A stretch of DNA of 64,000 nucleotides from WTGU01 sp965200925 (GCA_965200925.1 OZ241738.1:1798001-1862000); one strand, 5' to 3'; counted from the stretch's first letter, positions 1-8,298 are shown. Program-made: numbers and translations. Notes: generated by a model from the letters alone, not told the origin.

Positions 1-293
1 CCGTCGGCCCGGTCTGGCAGGGCGGCGGGCAAAACGAAGCGCGCCTGCTGGCGCGTTGCTACCGCCGCTGCTTCGCCATCGCCGATGAAAAGGGCTTGGC
101 CTCCATCGCCTTCCCCGCCATCAGCACGGGCGTCTACGGCTACCCGCTCGACCAAGCCACCCGCATCGCCGTCGCGGAGACCAGGGATTACCTGGAGCAC
201 GGCGGCGGGCTGGAGCGGATCGTCTTCGCCTGCTTCGACGCCAGAACCAAGGCGGTGTACACCACCGTGATCGACGAGGTATTTCCGGGTTGA
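1..293 (+). CDS. macro domain protein (ADP-ribose binding / deacylase), C-terminal part
   Basis: The open frame enters from the left edge (first full codon at base 3), so only about 96 C-terminal residues are seen. They carry the typical second half of a YmdB-like macro domain: GPVWQGG, then a CYR segment, then AFPAISTGVYGYP, which is the phosphate-binding loop of ADP-ribose macro domains, followed by a final helix-strand segment ending at VFPG. Family members hydrolyse O-acetyl-ADP-ribose or remove ADP-ribose from proteins. The gene points toward a nuclease unit on the other strand, so the two are convergent. Family assignment is firm; the substrate is not known. Confidence 0.88.
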   Translation, partial: VGPVWQGGGQNEARLLARCYRRCFAIADEKGLASIAFPAISTGVYGYPLDQATRIAVAETRDYLEHGGGLERIVFACFDARTKAVYTTVIDEVFPG

Positions 294-318
294 ACTGGAT
301 GATCGAGGCCAAATTGGA

Positions 319-924
319 TCAGGGGTTACGGCCCAAATCCATCATCGTAGCATCGATATCCGCTGCCATGTTGTTTATCATACGGACAAATCGCTTGACG
401 ATCTCCTCACGCTTTTCCGAAGCCGAATCCACCGCCCGCTTGAAGAAATTCTGGTTCTGCCAATCCCAGTCACCGGGGACATTTTTCCACATTATACCTT
501 CGTGCAGCTTATTTTCTGAGTTACGCTCATAGGTTTCAAACCCTTTGAATCTTTCAACAATATGTTCTCCCTTCTCATCAGTGTACGACCTGTGAAGATG
601 GAGACAGACGTAGGGGGGAGAAAAGTTTTTATAAGATGACAAATGTATTCCCGTCGTCGGATCCTCGTTACCGTGCTCATACCAACCGTTCTTCCGCAAC
701 ACAATCAAACTGCGGTGCGTTTTCAGAACGTCGCCGTAATGAGTGGAAACCACCCTCCAACAATCACTCTCGGAGAATTTCTTCTCGACATCCTTCACAA
801 CCTTTTCGACCAAACGCTTTCGAACGATTGCCATCGCCTCTTCCACGCGGAAGGCGAGATCGAAATGTTGCTCGCTGGCGATAATGTGCTCCACGGTGGC
901 GTCACGGATTATGTCAGACGTCAT
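319..924 (-). CDS. hypothetical protein, partner of the upstream PD-(D/E)XK nuclease
   Basis: This 201-residue protein has no family I can name. It is hydrophilic and mixed alpha/beta, with a charged helical N-terminus (about residues 25-55), a central part with aromatic-rich strands (RKNGWYEHG, PYVCLHLHRS) and a tryptophan-rich C-terminal part (MWKNVPGDWDWQN). There is no signal peptide or membrane segment. It starts 17 bases after the stop of the nuclease gene on the same strand, so the two are very likely cotranscribed. Its DNA is visibly AT-richer than the urease region next door, which suggests acquisition by transfer. One idea, unproven, is that it corresponds to the C-terminal domain that some single-chain PDDEXK_4 proteins carry fused to the nuclease. 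Confidence 0.7.
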   Translation of the reverse strand: MTSDIIRDATVEHIIASEQHFDLAFRVEEAMAIVRKRLVEKVVKDVEKKFSESDCWRVVSTHYGDVLKTHRSLIVLRKNGWYEHGNEDPTTGIHLSSYKNFSPPYVCLHLHRSYTDEKGEHIVERFKGFETYERNSENKLHEGIMWKNVPGDWDWQNQNFFKRAVDSASEKREEIVKRFVRMINNMAADIDATMMDLGRNP

Positions 925-941
925 GATCTCGCTCCTCCTCG

Positions 942-1742
942 TTACGCCCCCGGCCTGTCCGCCAGCGCAAAGTTTTCCTCGACGTACTCAAGAAAGCCCT
1001 TCAGGAACCAGCGTACTCGTTCGGCTTCGCATTGCTCCCAACACCGCCGGATCCAATTTTCGACCGATGGTGGCTTTTCGCCGCGGGTTCGATAGGGCAT
1101 CGTCAAGCAGCGTTCTTTACCTTTTTCCGGCAAAGTCTCCGGGTCGTTGCCGTTGCCGCTCAAGTACAAGACCCACGCAGCCTCTGTCTTGGATCGAAGA
1201 TCACACATATAATTCTTGATTTGGTCCGGCTGTTCGACAGCCCGTGGCTTGTTCTCGATCCCGATCCAGCGGTTGCCGGGCATTTCCAGAACGATATCGA
1301 TCCGCCCCTTATCCGTCGAATACTCAAGATGAGTTTTACATCCTTGAGTGTTCGAGTACGGAAAATCTTTACGTAATTTGCCGGTGAGAGAGAGGCGGAT
1401 CTCGCACAGGAACAGCCGGAGGAACACGTCACCTTGTCCATGAGTGCCCGCCGGGTCGAGGAGCCCGCCGAAGGCGCGTGACAGGTCGGTTTCCCGCTCC
1501 TTGAAGTCATCGTCGGCGCGACGCGGGCCGAGGAAGACGGAGAACCGCGGCGCGACTCTGCGGTCGAACACCGCCTGCTTTTGGTCGAGCACCGCTTGCG
1601 CGCGCCGCGCGGCGGCGACCACGGGGCCGAGGCCGGCGAAGAATGCCGCCAGATCGGCTTGGTGAGTCCGCCGCGCCCGGTCGAGCGCGGAGTCAAGGCC
1701 GGTGAAGAAATCCGCCAACGCAACGTCGTGACCCGTCGTCAT
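942..1742 (-). CDS. PD-(D/E)XK nuclease superfamily protein (PDDEXK_4-like)
   Basis: The protein shows a complete PD-(D/E)XK core. An E-rich helix (about residues 84-92) precedes a FGGLLDP segment, then come GRIDIVLE with the catalytic Asp near residue 149, IGIENK with Glu163 and Lys165, and a trailing DQIKNY that fits the Gln/Tyr helix of PF14281-type proteins. An in-frame ATG at 1778 would add 12 residues; I prefer the ATG at 1742 because the extra residues look like leader sequence. The 3' half is AT-rich. Proteins of this family are usually orphan nucleases found in defence islands or prophage remnants. It is the first gene of a two-gene leftward unit with the unknown 201-residue protein. 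DNA substrate and role are unknown. Confidence 0.8.
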   Translation of the reverse strand: MTTGHDVALADFFTGLDSALDRARRTHQADLAAFFAGLGPVVAAARRAQAVLDQKQAVFDRRVAPRFSVFLGPRRADDDFKERETDLSRAFGGLLDPAGTHGQGDVFLRLFLCEIRLSLTGKLRKDFPYSNTQGCKTHLEYSTDKGRIDIVLEMPGNRWIGIENKPRAVEQPDQIKNYMCDLRSKTEAAWVLYLSGNGNDPETLPEKGKERCLTMPYRTRGEKPPSVENWIRRCWEQCEAERVRWFLKGFLEYVEENFALADRPGA

Positions 1743-1870
1743 GCGCGGGACCATACGCCCGGACGGGGCGGCCGTCAACGCCGGGCGGGGATACCCTCCT
1801 TCGGGGCTTCCCGCCGCGGGCGGGACGGGGCATGATGCGGGGTGACGGAAGCGCGCGAGGAGAGCGGGGC

Positions 1871-2665
1871 ATGGCTGGGACCTTCGACATCAACATCGAT
1901 TGCGGCGAGAGCTTCGGCAACTGGACCATGGGCGCGGACGAGGCGCTCATGCCGCACGTCACGACGGCGAATGTCGCCTGCGGCTTCCACGCCGGCGATC
2001 CCGTCACCATGCTGAAGACGGTCGATCTCGCCCGGGAGAACGACGTGGCGGTCGGCTCCCATCCGGGGCTGCCGGACCTGATGGGCTTCGGGCGCCGGGT
2101 CATGGCGATCACACCGGAGGAGCTCTACGCCTACGTCGTCTACCAGACCGGCGCGCTCCGCGCGGCCCTCGAGGCGCGCGGCATGGCGCTCCACCACGTC
2201 AAGCCGCATGGCGCGCTCTACAAGATGCTCAACGGGGACGAAGCCTTGGGCGAAGCCTTCGCCCGCGCGGTGATCGACCTCTGCCCGGCGCCGATGCTCT
2301 ACTACCCGGCACCAGTCGAGCGCCATGCCGTCACCAGAATCGCCGCCGACATGGGGATCGACGTGGTGCCGGAGCTCTATTTCGACCTGCCCTACGACGA
2401 CGACGGCACCCTCGTCCTCAAACGCTCCAACGAGGGCGCCGACCTCGACGAGACGCGCCGCAAGCTCGGCCGCTTCCTGGAGAAGGGCGAGACGCTCAGC
2501 CTCGACGGCGCACCGGTGGCCATCTCGGCGCGCAGCATCTGCCTCCACGGCGACGGCCCGAACGCGGTCGACCTCGCGCGGGTCATCGGCGAGACGCTGT
2601 CGGAGAGGGGATACGCATTGCGGCCGCTGGCGCCCGCGGTTCACGCCCGCGCCGCCGCCGAGTAG
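1871..2665 (+). CDS. pxpA: 5-oxoprolinase subunit A (LamB/YcsF family)
   Basis: This is a full-length LamB/YcsF protein of 264 residues. It opens with FDINIDCGESFGNW and carries the other family blocks VACGFHAGDP, SHPGLPD, VKPHGALYKML and ICLHGDGP. PxpA acts with PxpB and PxpC in ATP-dependent cleavage of 5-oxoproline to glutamate; neither partner is in this window. An earlier ATG at 1832 exists, but the ATG at 1871 follows a purine-rich GAGGAGAGCGGGG and matches the usual start just before the first strand. It is divergent from the nuclease unit and runs in the same direction as the urease genes about 270 bases downstream, so a nitrogen-related role is plausible but inferred only from position. 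Confidence 0.9.
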   Translation: MAGTFDINIDCGESFGNWTMGADEALMPHVTTANVACGFHAGDPVTMLKTVDLARENDVAVGSHPGLPDLMGFGRRVMAITPEELYAYVVYQTGALRAALEARGMALHHVKPHGALYKMLNGDEALGEAFARAVIDLCPAPMLYYPAPVERHAVTRIAADMGIDVVPELYFDLPYDDDGTLVLKRSNEGADLDETRRKLGRFLEKGETLSLDGAPVAISARSICLHGDGPNAVDLARVIGETLSERGYALRPLAPAVHARAAAE

Positions 2666-2728
2666 GGCTGGCGCCGCCGCGCCATTTGGGGCACCCTGCG
2701 GCGTGCGCCTTCGCGGAAGGAGGGAGCG

Positions 2729-2860
2729 ATGAGCGACGAGCACGGACCTTCACTCGAAGAGTTGACCCGGGCACGGATTCCCTACGTGGCCGTGCTCGGC
2801 TTGGTCGTCGTGGCCATCGCGATCCTCGCGGGCCTCTCCGCCGGCGGCCTGATGCCTTGA
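2729..2860 (+). CDS. small single-pass membrane protein (43 residues)
   Basis: A short ORF that begins with a strong ribosome binding site (GGAAGGAGGG) six bases before the ATG. The product has an acidic N-terminal stretch (MSDEHGPSLEELTRAR) and one hydrophobic helix from about residue 18 to 40, ending GGLMP. It sits between pxpA and ureA, 63 bases after pxpA and 73 bases before ureA, on the same strand. I do not recognise a family. The RBS, the clean helix and the position make a real gene likely; a role with urease or amide transport would be a guess. Confidence 0.6.
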   Translation: MSDEHGPSLEELTRARIPYVAVLGLVVVAIAILAGLSAGGLMP

Positions 2861-2933
2861 GCGCTCGCGGCGGGGTGACGCCGGCGCCGGAGCGCCGCGT
2901 GCGAGGCCGAAGCCGCGAATCGGGAGGGGGAAC

Positions 2934-3245
2934 ATGCACCTCACCGTAAGGGAAGAGGAGCGAATCCAGATCTGGGCCGCCGCCGAAATGGCCCGGCGCC
3001 GGCTCGATCGCGGCGTCAAGCTCAACTACCCCGAGGCGGTCGCGCTGATCTGCGACGAGATCCTCGAGCGGGCGCGGGAAGGCAGCATTCCCATGCTGAC
3101 CGACATGATGGAATACGGCGCCACGATCCTGAAACGGAAGGACGTGATGACCGGCGTGCCGGAGATGATGAAGATCGTGCAGGTCGAGGCCCTGTTCCCG
3201 GACGGGACGAAGCTCGTCACCGTGATGAACCCGATCCGGGATTAG
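2934..3245 (+). CDS. ureA: urease subunit gamma
   Basis: This 103-residue protein has the normal length and sequence of UreA: MHLTVREEERIQIW at the start, then LNYPEAVALICDEILE, REG, MLTDMMEYG and a VEALFPDGTKLVTVMNPI ending. It is the small structural subunit of the UreABC trimer that hydrolyses urea to ammonia and carbamate in the cytoplasm. It opens the structural block of ureA-ureB-ureC, with 28 bases before ureB. The sequence is a little diverged from common UreA proteins, as are the other two subunits. Confidence 0.96.
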   Translation: MHLTVREEERIQIWAAAEMARRRLDRGVKLNYPEAVALICDEILERAREGSIPMLTDMMEYGATILKRKDVMTGVPEMMKIVQVEALFPDGTKLVTVMNPIRD

Positions 3246-3273
3246 GCGCCCGCGCGAAGCCAGGAGAGACGCG

Positions 3274-3804
3274 ATGGCCGAGAGGAAATGGCGCCCGCCG
3301 CCGCCACCGAAATCGGTCGTGCCGCAGGAGGCGTTCGACGTCGGCGAGCCGGGGAAATGCGGCGCGATCGACTTCGCGCGAGGCGCGATCGAAATCAACG
3401 CGGGCCGTCCGGCGCGCGACATCGTCATGGTCAACACCGGCGACCGACCCATCCAGATCGGTGCCCACTACCACCTCGCCGAGTGCAACAAGGCGATGGC
3501 GTTCGACCGGAAGGCGGCGTTCGGTATGCGCCTCGACGTGCCGAGTGGCAGTGCCGTGCGCTTCGAGCCGGGGCAAAGCCGCAAGGTGCGGATCACCGGC
3601 TATGTCGGGCGCGAGGTCGCCTACGGCATGAACAACATGACCAACGGATCGGTCCGTTCCGGCATCGTCCGGGAGCGGACGATGCGCCGCCTGGCCGCCG
3701 AGGGCTATTGCTTCGAGGGCGACCGCTACCCGGTTTCGACGCCGCCCGACCGGAAATTCGGCGGCAAGGGGAAGACCGCCGGGCGCAAGGCACGCAAGGG
3801 ATAG
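3274..3804 (+). CDS. ureB: urease subunit beta, extended
   Basis: The UreB core is clear (IEINAGRPARDIVMVNTGDRP, QIGAHYHLAECN, FDRKAAFGMRLD, FEPGQSRKV). At 176 residues the protein is much longer than the usual 100 or so. A proline-rich N-terminal extension of about 30 residues precedes the core, and about 40 residues follow it, ending in a lysine/arginine/glycine-rich tail (KFGGKGKTAGRKARKG). The part after the core (GMNNMTNGS, RSGIVRERTM) differs from canonical UreB. The neighbours leave no doubt about the role as the structural beta subunit. The extensions could alter packing of the trimer of trimers. Confidence 0.93.
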   Translation: MAERKWRPPPPPKSVVPQEAFDVGEPGKCGAIDFARGAIEINAGRPARDIVMVNTGDRPIQIGAHYHLAECNKAMAFDRKAAFGMRLDVPSGSAVRFEPGQSRKVRITGYVGREVAYGMNNMTNGSVRSGIVRERTMRRLAAEGYCFEGDRYPVSTPPDRKFGGKGKTAGRKARKG

Positions 3805-3831
3805 CGCGGGCGACGACGGGGGAACGGCGGC

Positions 3832-5538
3832 ATGAGCATGAAAATCGCGCGTCCGGACTATGCGGCGCAATACGGGCCGACCACCGGCGACAGGATCCAC
3901 CTCGCAGACACCGGCTTGGTCGCGGAGATCGAGCACGACTACACGACCTACGGGGACGAACTCGTCTTCGGCGGCGGCAAGACCATCCGCGACGGCATGG
4001 GCCAGGCGTCGAAGTGGAAGCAGAGCGACGGTGGCCTCGACATGGTCGTCACCAACGCCGTGATCGTCGATCCGATCCTCGGCGTCGTGAAGGGCGACAT
4101 CGGCGTCCTCGACGGCGAGATCGTCGGCATCGGCAAGGCCGGCAACCCGGACACCATGAACATCACCCCCGGCCTCGTCGTCTCGCCCAACACGGACATC
4201 CTCTCGGTGGAAGGCCTGATCTGCACGCCGGGTTTCGTCGATATCCACCCGCATTTCGATTCCGTGCAGCAGCTCTACGAGTACCAGAACGCCGGCTTCA
4301 CCACCGTGATCGGCGGCGGCTCGGGGCCCAAGACCGTCGGCATCGAGTGTCCGGGCGTCTTCAACATCCAGCGGATGCTGGAGGCGATGGCCGACGTGCC
4401 GCTGAATTTCGGCAATTTCGGCAAGGGCAACGCCGCGACGCGGGGATCGCTCGTCGAGCAGCTCCTCGCCGGTGCCACGGGCCTGAAAATCCATGAGGAC
4501 TGGTCGTCTTCGCCGGCCGCCATCGAGACCACCATGGAGCTCGCCGACGAGTTCGACTTCCAGGTCCAGATCCACGCCGACACGCTGAACGAGACCGGCT
4601 ATTACGAGGACACGATCGCGGCGATCAACGGCCGCGTCATGCATATCTACCACTGCGAAGGCGCCGGCGGCGGCAACGCGCCGGACATGATGCGGGTCTG
4701 CGGCGAGCCGAACCTCCTGCCGAGCTCGACCAACCCGACCAACCCGTTCTCGATCAACACGTATGACGAAGAAATCGACATGTTGATCACCTGCCACAAC
4801 CTGAACAAGAACGTGCCGACGGACATCGCCTTCATCCAGGGCCGTGCCCGCGCCGAGACCATGCGTGCCGAGGACGTGCTGCACGACATGGGCGCGATCA
4901 GCATGATCGGGTCAGACAGCCAGGGCGTGGGCCGGGCGGCGGAGAGCGCGCAACGCTCGTTCCAGCTCGCGGCCGTGAACAAGGTCCGCTTCGGCAGGCT
5001 CTCGGAGGACGGCGCAGGCAACGACAATTTCCGCCTCAAGCGCTATCTCGCCAAGGTCACGATCAACCCCGCCATCTGCTTCGGCGTGGACTCCTATGTG
5101 GGTTCCATCACGCCCGGCAAACTCGCGGACCTCGTCTTCTGGCGCCCGGAATTCTTCATCGCGAAGCCGGAGGTCACCCTCAAGGGCGGCTTCATCTCGC
5201 ATTCGGTGATGGGCGACCCGGCAGGGTCGCTGATGACCGGCCAGCCGCTCAAATACCGGCCGCAATACGGCTCCCTCGGCGTCAACCCGCGGCGGACCAG
5301 CTATTCCTTCGTGACCAGGGCGGCGCTCGACAACGGCCTCGAGGACAAGCTGGAGACCCAGCAGCTGAAGCCCGTCAAGCGCTGCCGCACGATCTCGAAG
5401 CGGGACATGATCCACAACGACGCGCTGCCCGACATCGAGATCGATCCCGAGACCTACAACGTCTACGTCGATGGCGAGCGCATCACGGTGCAGCCGGCGA
5501 AGACGCTGCCGCTGACGCAGCTCTTCTACTTCCGCTAG
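3832..5538 (+). CDS. ureC: urease subunit alpha (catalytic), divergent clade
   Basis: A 568-residue UreC with the nickel site intact: His139 and His141 (DIHPHF), the carbamylated lysine Lys219 (GLKIHEDW), His248 (IHADTLNET), His274 (YHCEGAGGG) and Asp362 (GSDSQGVGR). The mobile-flap Cys321-His322 pair is present. Departures from canonical UreC are Asn282 where nearly all have His (GGGHAPD becomes GGGNAPD), CHN in place of CHH in the flap, and VQQLYEY in place of the usual CPQQ-type segment. It lies 27 bases after ureB. The protein should still be a dinuclear nickel hydrolase, but the changes around the pocket make its kinetics or true substrate less certain. Confidence 0.95.
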   Translation: MSMKIARPDYAAQYGPTTGDRIHLADTGLVAEIEHDYTTYGDELVFGGGKTIRDGMGQASKWKQSDGGLDMVVTNAVIVDPILGVVKGDIGVLDGEIVGIGKAGNPDTMNITPGLVVSPNTDILSVEGLICTPGFVDIHPHFDSVQQLYEYQNAGFTTVIGGGSGPKTVGIECPGVFNIQRMLEAMADVPLNFGNFGKGNAATRGSLVEQLLAGATGLKIHEDWSSSPAAIETTMELADEFDFQVQIHADTLNETGYYEDTIAAINGRVMHIYHCEGAGGGNAPDMMRVCGEPNLLPSSTNPTNPFSINTYDEEIDMLITCHNLNKNVPTDIAFIQGRARAETMRAEDVLHDMGAISMIGSDSQGVGRAAESAQRSFQLAAVNKVRFGRLSEDGAGNDNFRLKRYLAKVTINPAICFGVDSYVGSITPGKLADLVFWRPEFFIAKPEVTLKGGFISHSVMGDPAGSLMTGQPLKYRPQYGSLGVNPRRTSYSFVTRAALDNGLEDKLETQQLKPVKRCRTISKRDMIHNDALPDIEIDPETYNVYVDGERITVQPAKTLPLTQLFYFR

Positions 5539-5565
5539 GCGCGGCCGCGCCGGGGCGTCGCGCCC

Positions 5566-6027
5566 ATGGCGGTCGTCACCGCGGTCCTCGGCACGGTCGA
5601 GACCCTGCGCGACAGGATCACGGCGGAGGACCCGATCCTGCTCACGTCGGAGGAGCGTGCCAGCGCCCACATGGCCGGGCGTTCCCGAAGCGGGCGTCGC
5701 GTGCGCATCTCGCTCCCACGCGGCAACGAGCTCAACGACGGCGACGTGCTGACGCTCGACGAAGGGACGGCGCTGGTGGTGCGCGCCGCGCCCGAGGCGC
5801 TCTACCTCGTCAGCCCTGGCGACGCCCGGGGCTGGGGCGTCGCCGGCTATCAGCTCGGCAACCTGCACCGGCCGGTCCGCTTCACGGACGAGGGCATGTT
5901 GACGCCGGTCGACCCCATGGTGGCAGCGCTGCTCGGCCGCCTCGGGATCGCCTTCGAGGCGCGGACCATGCCGTTCGTCGGCCGGCGCTACGGTGCCCAC
6001 GGCGCCCCTCACCGCCATGATCGCTGA
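5566..6027 (+). CDS. ureE: urease accessory protein UreE (nickel chaperone)
   Basis: This 153-residue protein has the UreE layout: an N-terminal peptide-binding-like domain (LTSEERASAHMAGRSRSG, then VRISLPRGNELNDGD) and a metal-binding domain with YQLGNLHRPV, the counterpart of the conserved GNRH motif. The C-terminus (GAHGAPHRHDR) carries only a few histidines, unlike the long His tail of some UreE proteins. UreE delivers nickel to the UreDFG-apo-urease complex. It starts 27 bases after ureC, and its stop overlaps the start of ureF by 11 bases, so translation is probably coupled. Confidence 0.88.
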   Translation: MAVVTAVLGTVETLRDRITAEDPILLTSEERASAHMAGRSRSGRRVRISLPRGNELNDGDVLTLDEGTALVVRAAPEALYLVSPGDARGWGVAGYQLGNLHRPVRFTDEGMLTPVDPMVAALLGRLGIAFEARTMPFVGRRYGAHGAPHRHDR

Positions 6028-6715
6028 CGGGGCGACGCGGCTCCTGTACCTGCTCCAGGTCGCGAATGCGTCGTTTCCCACCGGCGCGTTCAACCATTCC
6101 TACGGCTTCGAGACCTGGATCGACGGCGGTGCCCTTCACGATGCGGCGGGTTTCGACCGCGCCTGCCGGGACTGGCTCCGCCATGGCGTGGCATCCGCCG
6201 ACGGCGCCGCGGTCGCGCACGCCCACCGATACGCCGCGGCAGGCCGGATCGACGCCCTCGTCACGCTGGATTGGACCGTTGGCGCGCTCAAGCTGAGCCG
6301 GGAATCACGCGAGGCATCCTTCAAGACGGGCCGGGCGCTGCTCGGCGCGCTGCGCGAGGTCTTTTCCCCGGGCTCCCTGGAGACGCTCGCCACGGCGGTC
6401 GGTGACGGGCGCTGCGAAGGCCACCAAGCCGTCGTCTTCGGCGCGGCGGCGAAGGCGCAAGGCATAGACGAGCGGGATGCGGTTCTCGTCTTTCTCCAGA
6501 CCGCCCTGTCCAACTTGGTGGGCGTCGGCGTGCGGCTGATTCCGCTTGGCCAGATCGCGGGGCAGCGGATCGTCCGGAACGCCTGGCCGCTTTTGACGGA
6601 CGCGGCGGCGGAGGCGTGCCGGGCGGGAATCGACGATCTCGGCAGTGCGACTGCCGGTCTCGACATCGCCAGCATGGCACACGAGCGCCTGCGCACGCGG
6701 CTCTGCATGTCGTGA
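6017..6715 (+). CDS. ureF: urease accessory protein UreF
   Basis: The product matches UreF: LLYLLQVANASFPTGAFNHSYGFE at the N-terminus, then a helical body with LLGALREVFSPG, GHQAVVFGAAAKA and ALSNLVGVGVRLIPLGQ. UreF forms the UreDFG complex and gates GTP-dependent nickel insertion. I chose the ATG at 6017, which overlaps the ureE stop by 11 bases; a GTG at 5993 would add eight residues that are not typical. It is followed after 36 bases by ureG. Confidence 0.92.
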   Translation: MIADGATRLLYLLQVANASFPTGAFNHSYGFETWIDGGALHDAAGFDRACRDWLRHGVASADGAAVAHAHRYAAAGRIDALVTLDWTVGALKLSRESREASFKTGRALLGALREVFSPGSLETLATAVGDGRCEGHQAVVFGAAAKAQGIDERDAVLVFLQTALSNLVGVGVRLIPLGQIAGQRIVRNAWPLLTDAAAEACRAGIDDLGSATAGLDIASMAHERLRTRLCMS

Positions 6716-6751
6716 TAGGATGGCCGGAACCGGAGCCAGGGAGACTTTCGA

Positions 6752-7396
6752 ATGCGCAAACCGGTCAGAATCGGAATCGGCGGGCCAGTCGGCTCCGGCA
6801 AGACCGCGCTCCTGGTGGCGCTCTGCCGCGAGATGGGAAGCGCCTATTCCCTCGCGGCGATCACCAACGACATCTACACCAAGGAAGATGCGGAGTTCGT
6901 GGTCAGGAGCGGGGCCATCGCGCCGGAGCGTGTCGCCGGCGTCGAGACGGGAGGATGCCCGCACACGGCGATCCGGGAGGACGTCTCGATGAACGCCCAC
7001 GCCATCGCGGAGATGGCGGGCCTTTACCCCGATCTCGACATCGTGTTCGTGGAAAGCGGCGGCGACAATCTCGCGGCGACGTTCAGCCCCGAGCTGGTCG
7101 ACAGCTACATCTACGTGATCGACGTCGCCGAAGGCGACAAGATCCCGCGCAAGGGAGGGCCGGGCATCACCAAGTCGCCCCTCCTCGTCATCAACAAGAT
7201 CGATCTCGCGCCGTTCGTCGGCGCCGACCTCTCCGTCATGGAACGCGATTCGAGAAAGATGCGCGGCGACCGGCCGTTCATCCTCGCGAACATGCGCGCG
7301 GGCGAGGGCCTGGCGGCGGTGATCGCCTGGATCGAGCGCGACGTTCTGTTTCTGGAAGGGCATGGCGAATCCGGGCGCCGCGCCGACGCAGCCTGA
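6752..7396 (+). CDS. ureG: urease accessory GTPase UreG
   Basis: This 214-residue SIMIBI GTPase has a P-loop GGPVGSGKT (residues 10-18), the TNDIYTKEDAEF segment, the metal-binding CPH in GVETGGCPHTAIRED, FVESGGDNLAATFSPEL and the base-recognition NKID (residues about 149-152). It drives GTP-dependent nickel delivery to urease with UreE, UreF and UreD. Unlike ureB and ureC it is close to canonical in sequence. Its 3' end overlaps the start of ureD by 35 bases. Confidence 0.97.
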   Translation: MRKPVRIGIGGPVGSGKTALLVALCREMGSAYSLAAITNDIYTKEDAEFVVRSGAIAPERVAGVETGGCPHTAIREDVSMNAHAIAEMAGLYPDLDIVFVESGGDNLAATFSPELVDSYIYVIDVAEGDKIPRKGGPGITKSPLLVINKIDLAPFVGADLSVMERDSRKMRGDRPFILANMRAGEGLAAVIAWIERDVLFLEGHGESGRRADAA

Positions 7397-8234
7397 TCCC
7401 GCCTGGATCGTCGGCAAGCACGCCTTGATGAACGTGCACGCGCTCGCGCGCAACGGGCGCACGGAGATCGATCCGCTGCGCTGGCGCATCCCCTTCCAGT
7501 GGCAGGGCTATCACTACCAGGATCACGACGACGAGCCGTTCATGCTGATCGTCAACAGCGGCGGCGGCTTCGTCGAGGGCGACGCCGCGCGTTTCCACGC
7601 CGTGCTCGAGCCGGGCACCCGCGCGCTCTTCACGACCACCGCATCGAGCAAATTCTACAAATGCCCGGGCGGCGGCGTGTCGCGCGAGATCGTGGATCTC
7701 CATGTCGGCGCCGAGGCGCTTCTGGAATTCTGCCCCGACGAGGCGATTCCTTTCGCGCAGAGCCGGATCCATCGGACCACCCGGGTCGCGATGACGCCGT
7801 CGTCCCGCCTGTTTGCCACCGACATGATCTCGGCCGGCCGGGTCCACTACGGCGATGGCGAGATCTTCGCGTTCGACCGTCTGGTCTCCGAGTTCCGTAT
7901 CGCCGTCGAGGGGCGCCCCGTCGCGCTCGACCGGCTGGTCGCGACGGCCCCGGAGACCATCGCCGCGCTGGACCGGCTGTGGCGCGGGCGCCGGCACATG
8001 GCGACGGTCTTCGCCCACGCGCCCGACCTGCCGCCCGGCACCGAGGACGGCGTTCACGATGCCGTGGCGGGCGTCGAGGGCACGGAGGCGGGTGTCACCC
8101 GGCTGGGCGATCTGGTGATCGCCCGCATCCTGAGCGACGAGACCTGGCAGGCGCACGAGGCCATCTTCAAGACATGGGAAGCGCTCCGCCCGGCGCTCGC
8201 CGGCAAGCCGGCCCGCCCGATCCGCAAGTGCTGA
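7362..8234 (+). CDS. ureD: urease accessory protein UreD
   Basis: A 290-residue UreD/UreH protein: FMLIVNSGGGFVEGD, ALFTTTASSKFYKCPGG, LEFCPDEAIPF and FDRLVSEFRI are the family blocks. UreD docks UreFG on apo-urease. The gene lies at the end of the cluster rather than in front of ureA, giving the order ureABCEFGD. From memory this matches the second urease locus (ure2) of Brucella more than the common ureDABC order. The start lies inside ureG, which implies translational coupling. No nickel or urea transporter follows; secA does. Confidence 0.92.
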   Translation: MANPGAAPTQPDPAWIVGKHALMNVHALARNGRTEIDPLRWRIPFQWQGYHYQDHDDEPFMLIVNSGGGFVEGDAARFHAVLEPGTRALFTTTASSKFYKCPGGGVSREIVDLHVGAEALLEFCPDEAIPFAQSRIHRTTRVAMTPSSRLFATDMISAGRVHYGDGEIFAFDRLVSEFRIAVEGRPVALDRLVATAPETIAALDRLWRGRRHMATVFAHAPDLPPGTEDGVHDAVAGVEGTEAGVTRLGDLVIARILSDETWQAHEAIFKTWEALRPALAGKPARPIRKC

Positions 8235-8270
8235 AGCGGCGCCCGGGCCCGCGCGCCGTTCCCGGCGTCG

Positions 8271-8298
8271 TTGACAGGGTGGGGGCGCGCGCTTATCT
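8271..8298 (+). promoter_or_regulatory. likely sigma-70 promoter of secA
   Basis: A perfect -35 hexamer TTGACA (8271-8276) is followed after 16 bases by TTATCT (8293-8298), four of six in agreement with TATAAT. The predicted start of transcription is about 45 bases before the secA ATG. This is the best consensus promoter I see in the window and separates secA from the urease operon. Confidence 0.65.
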
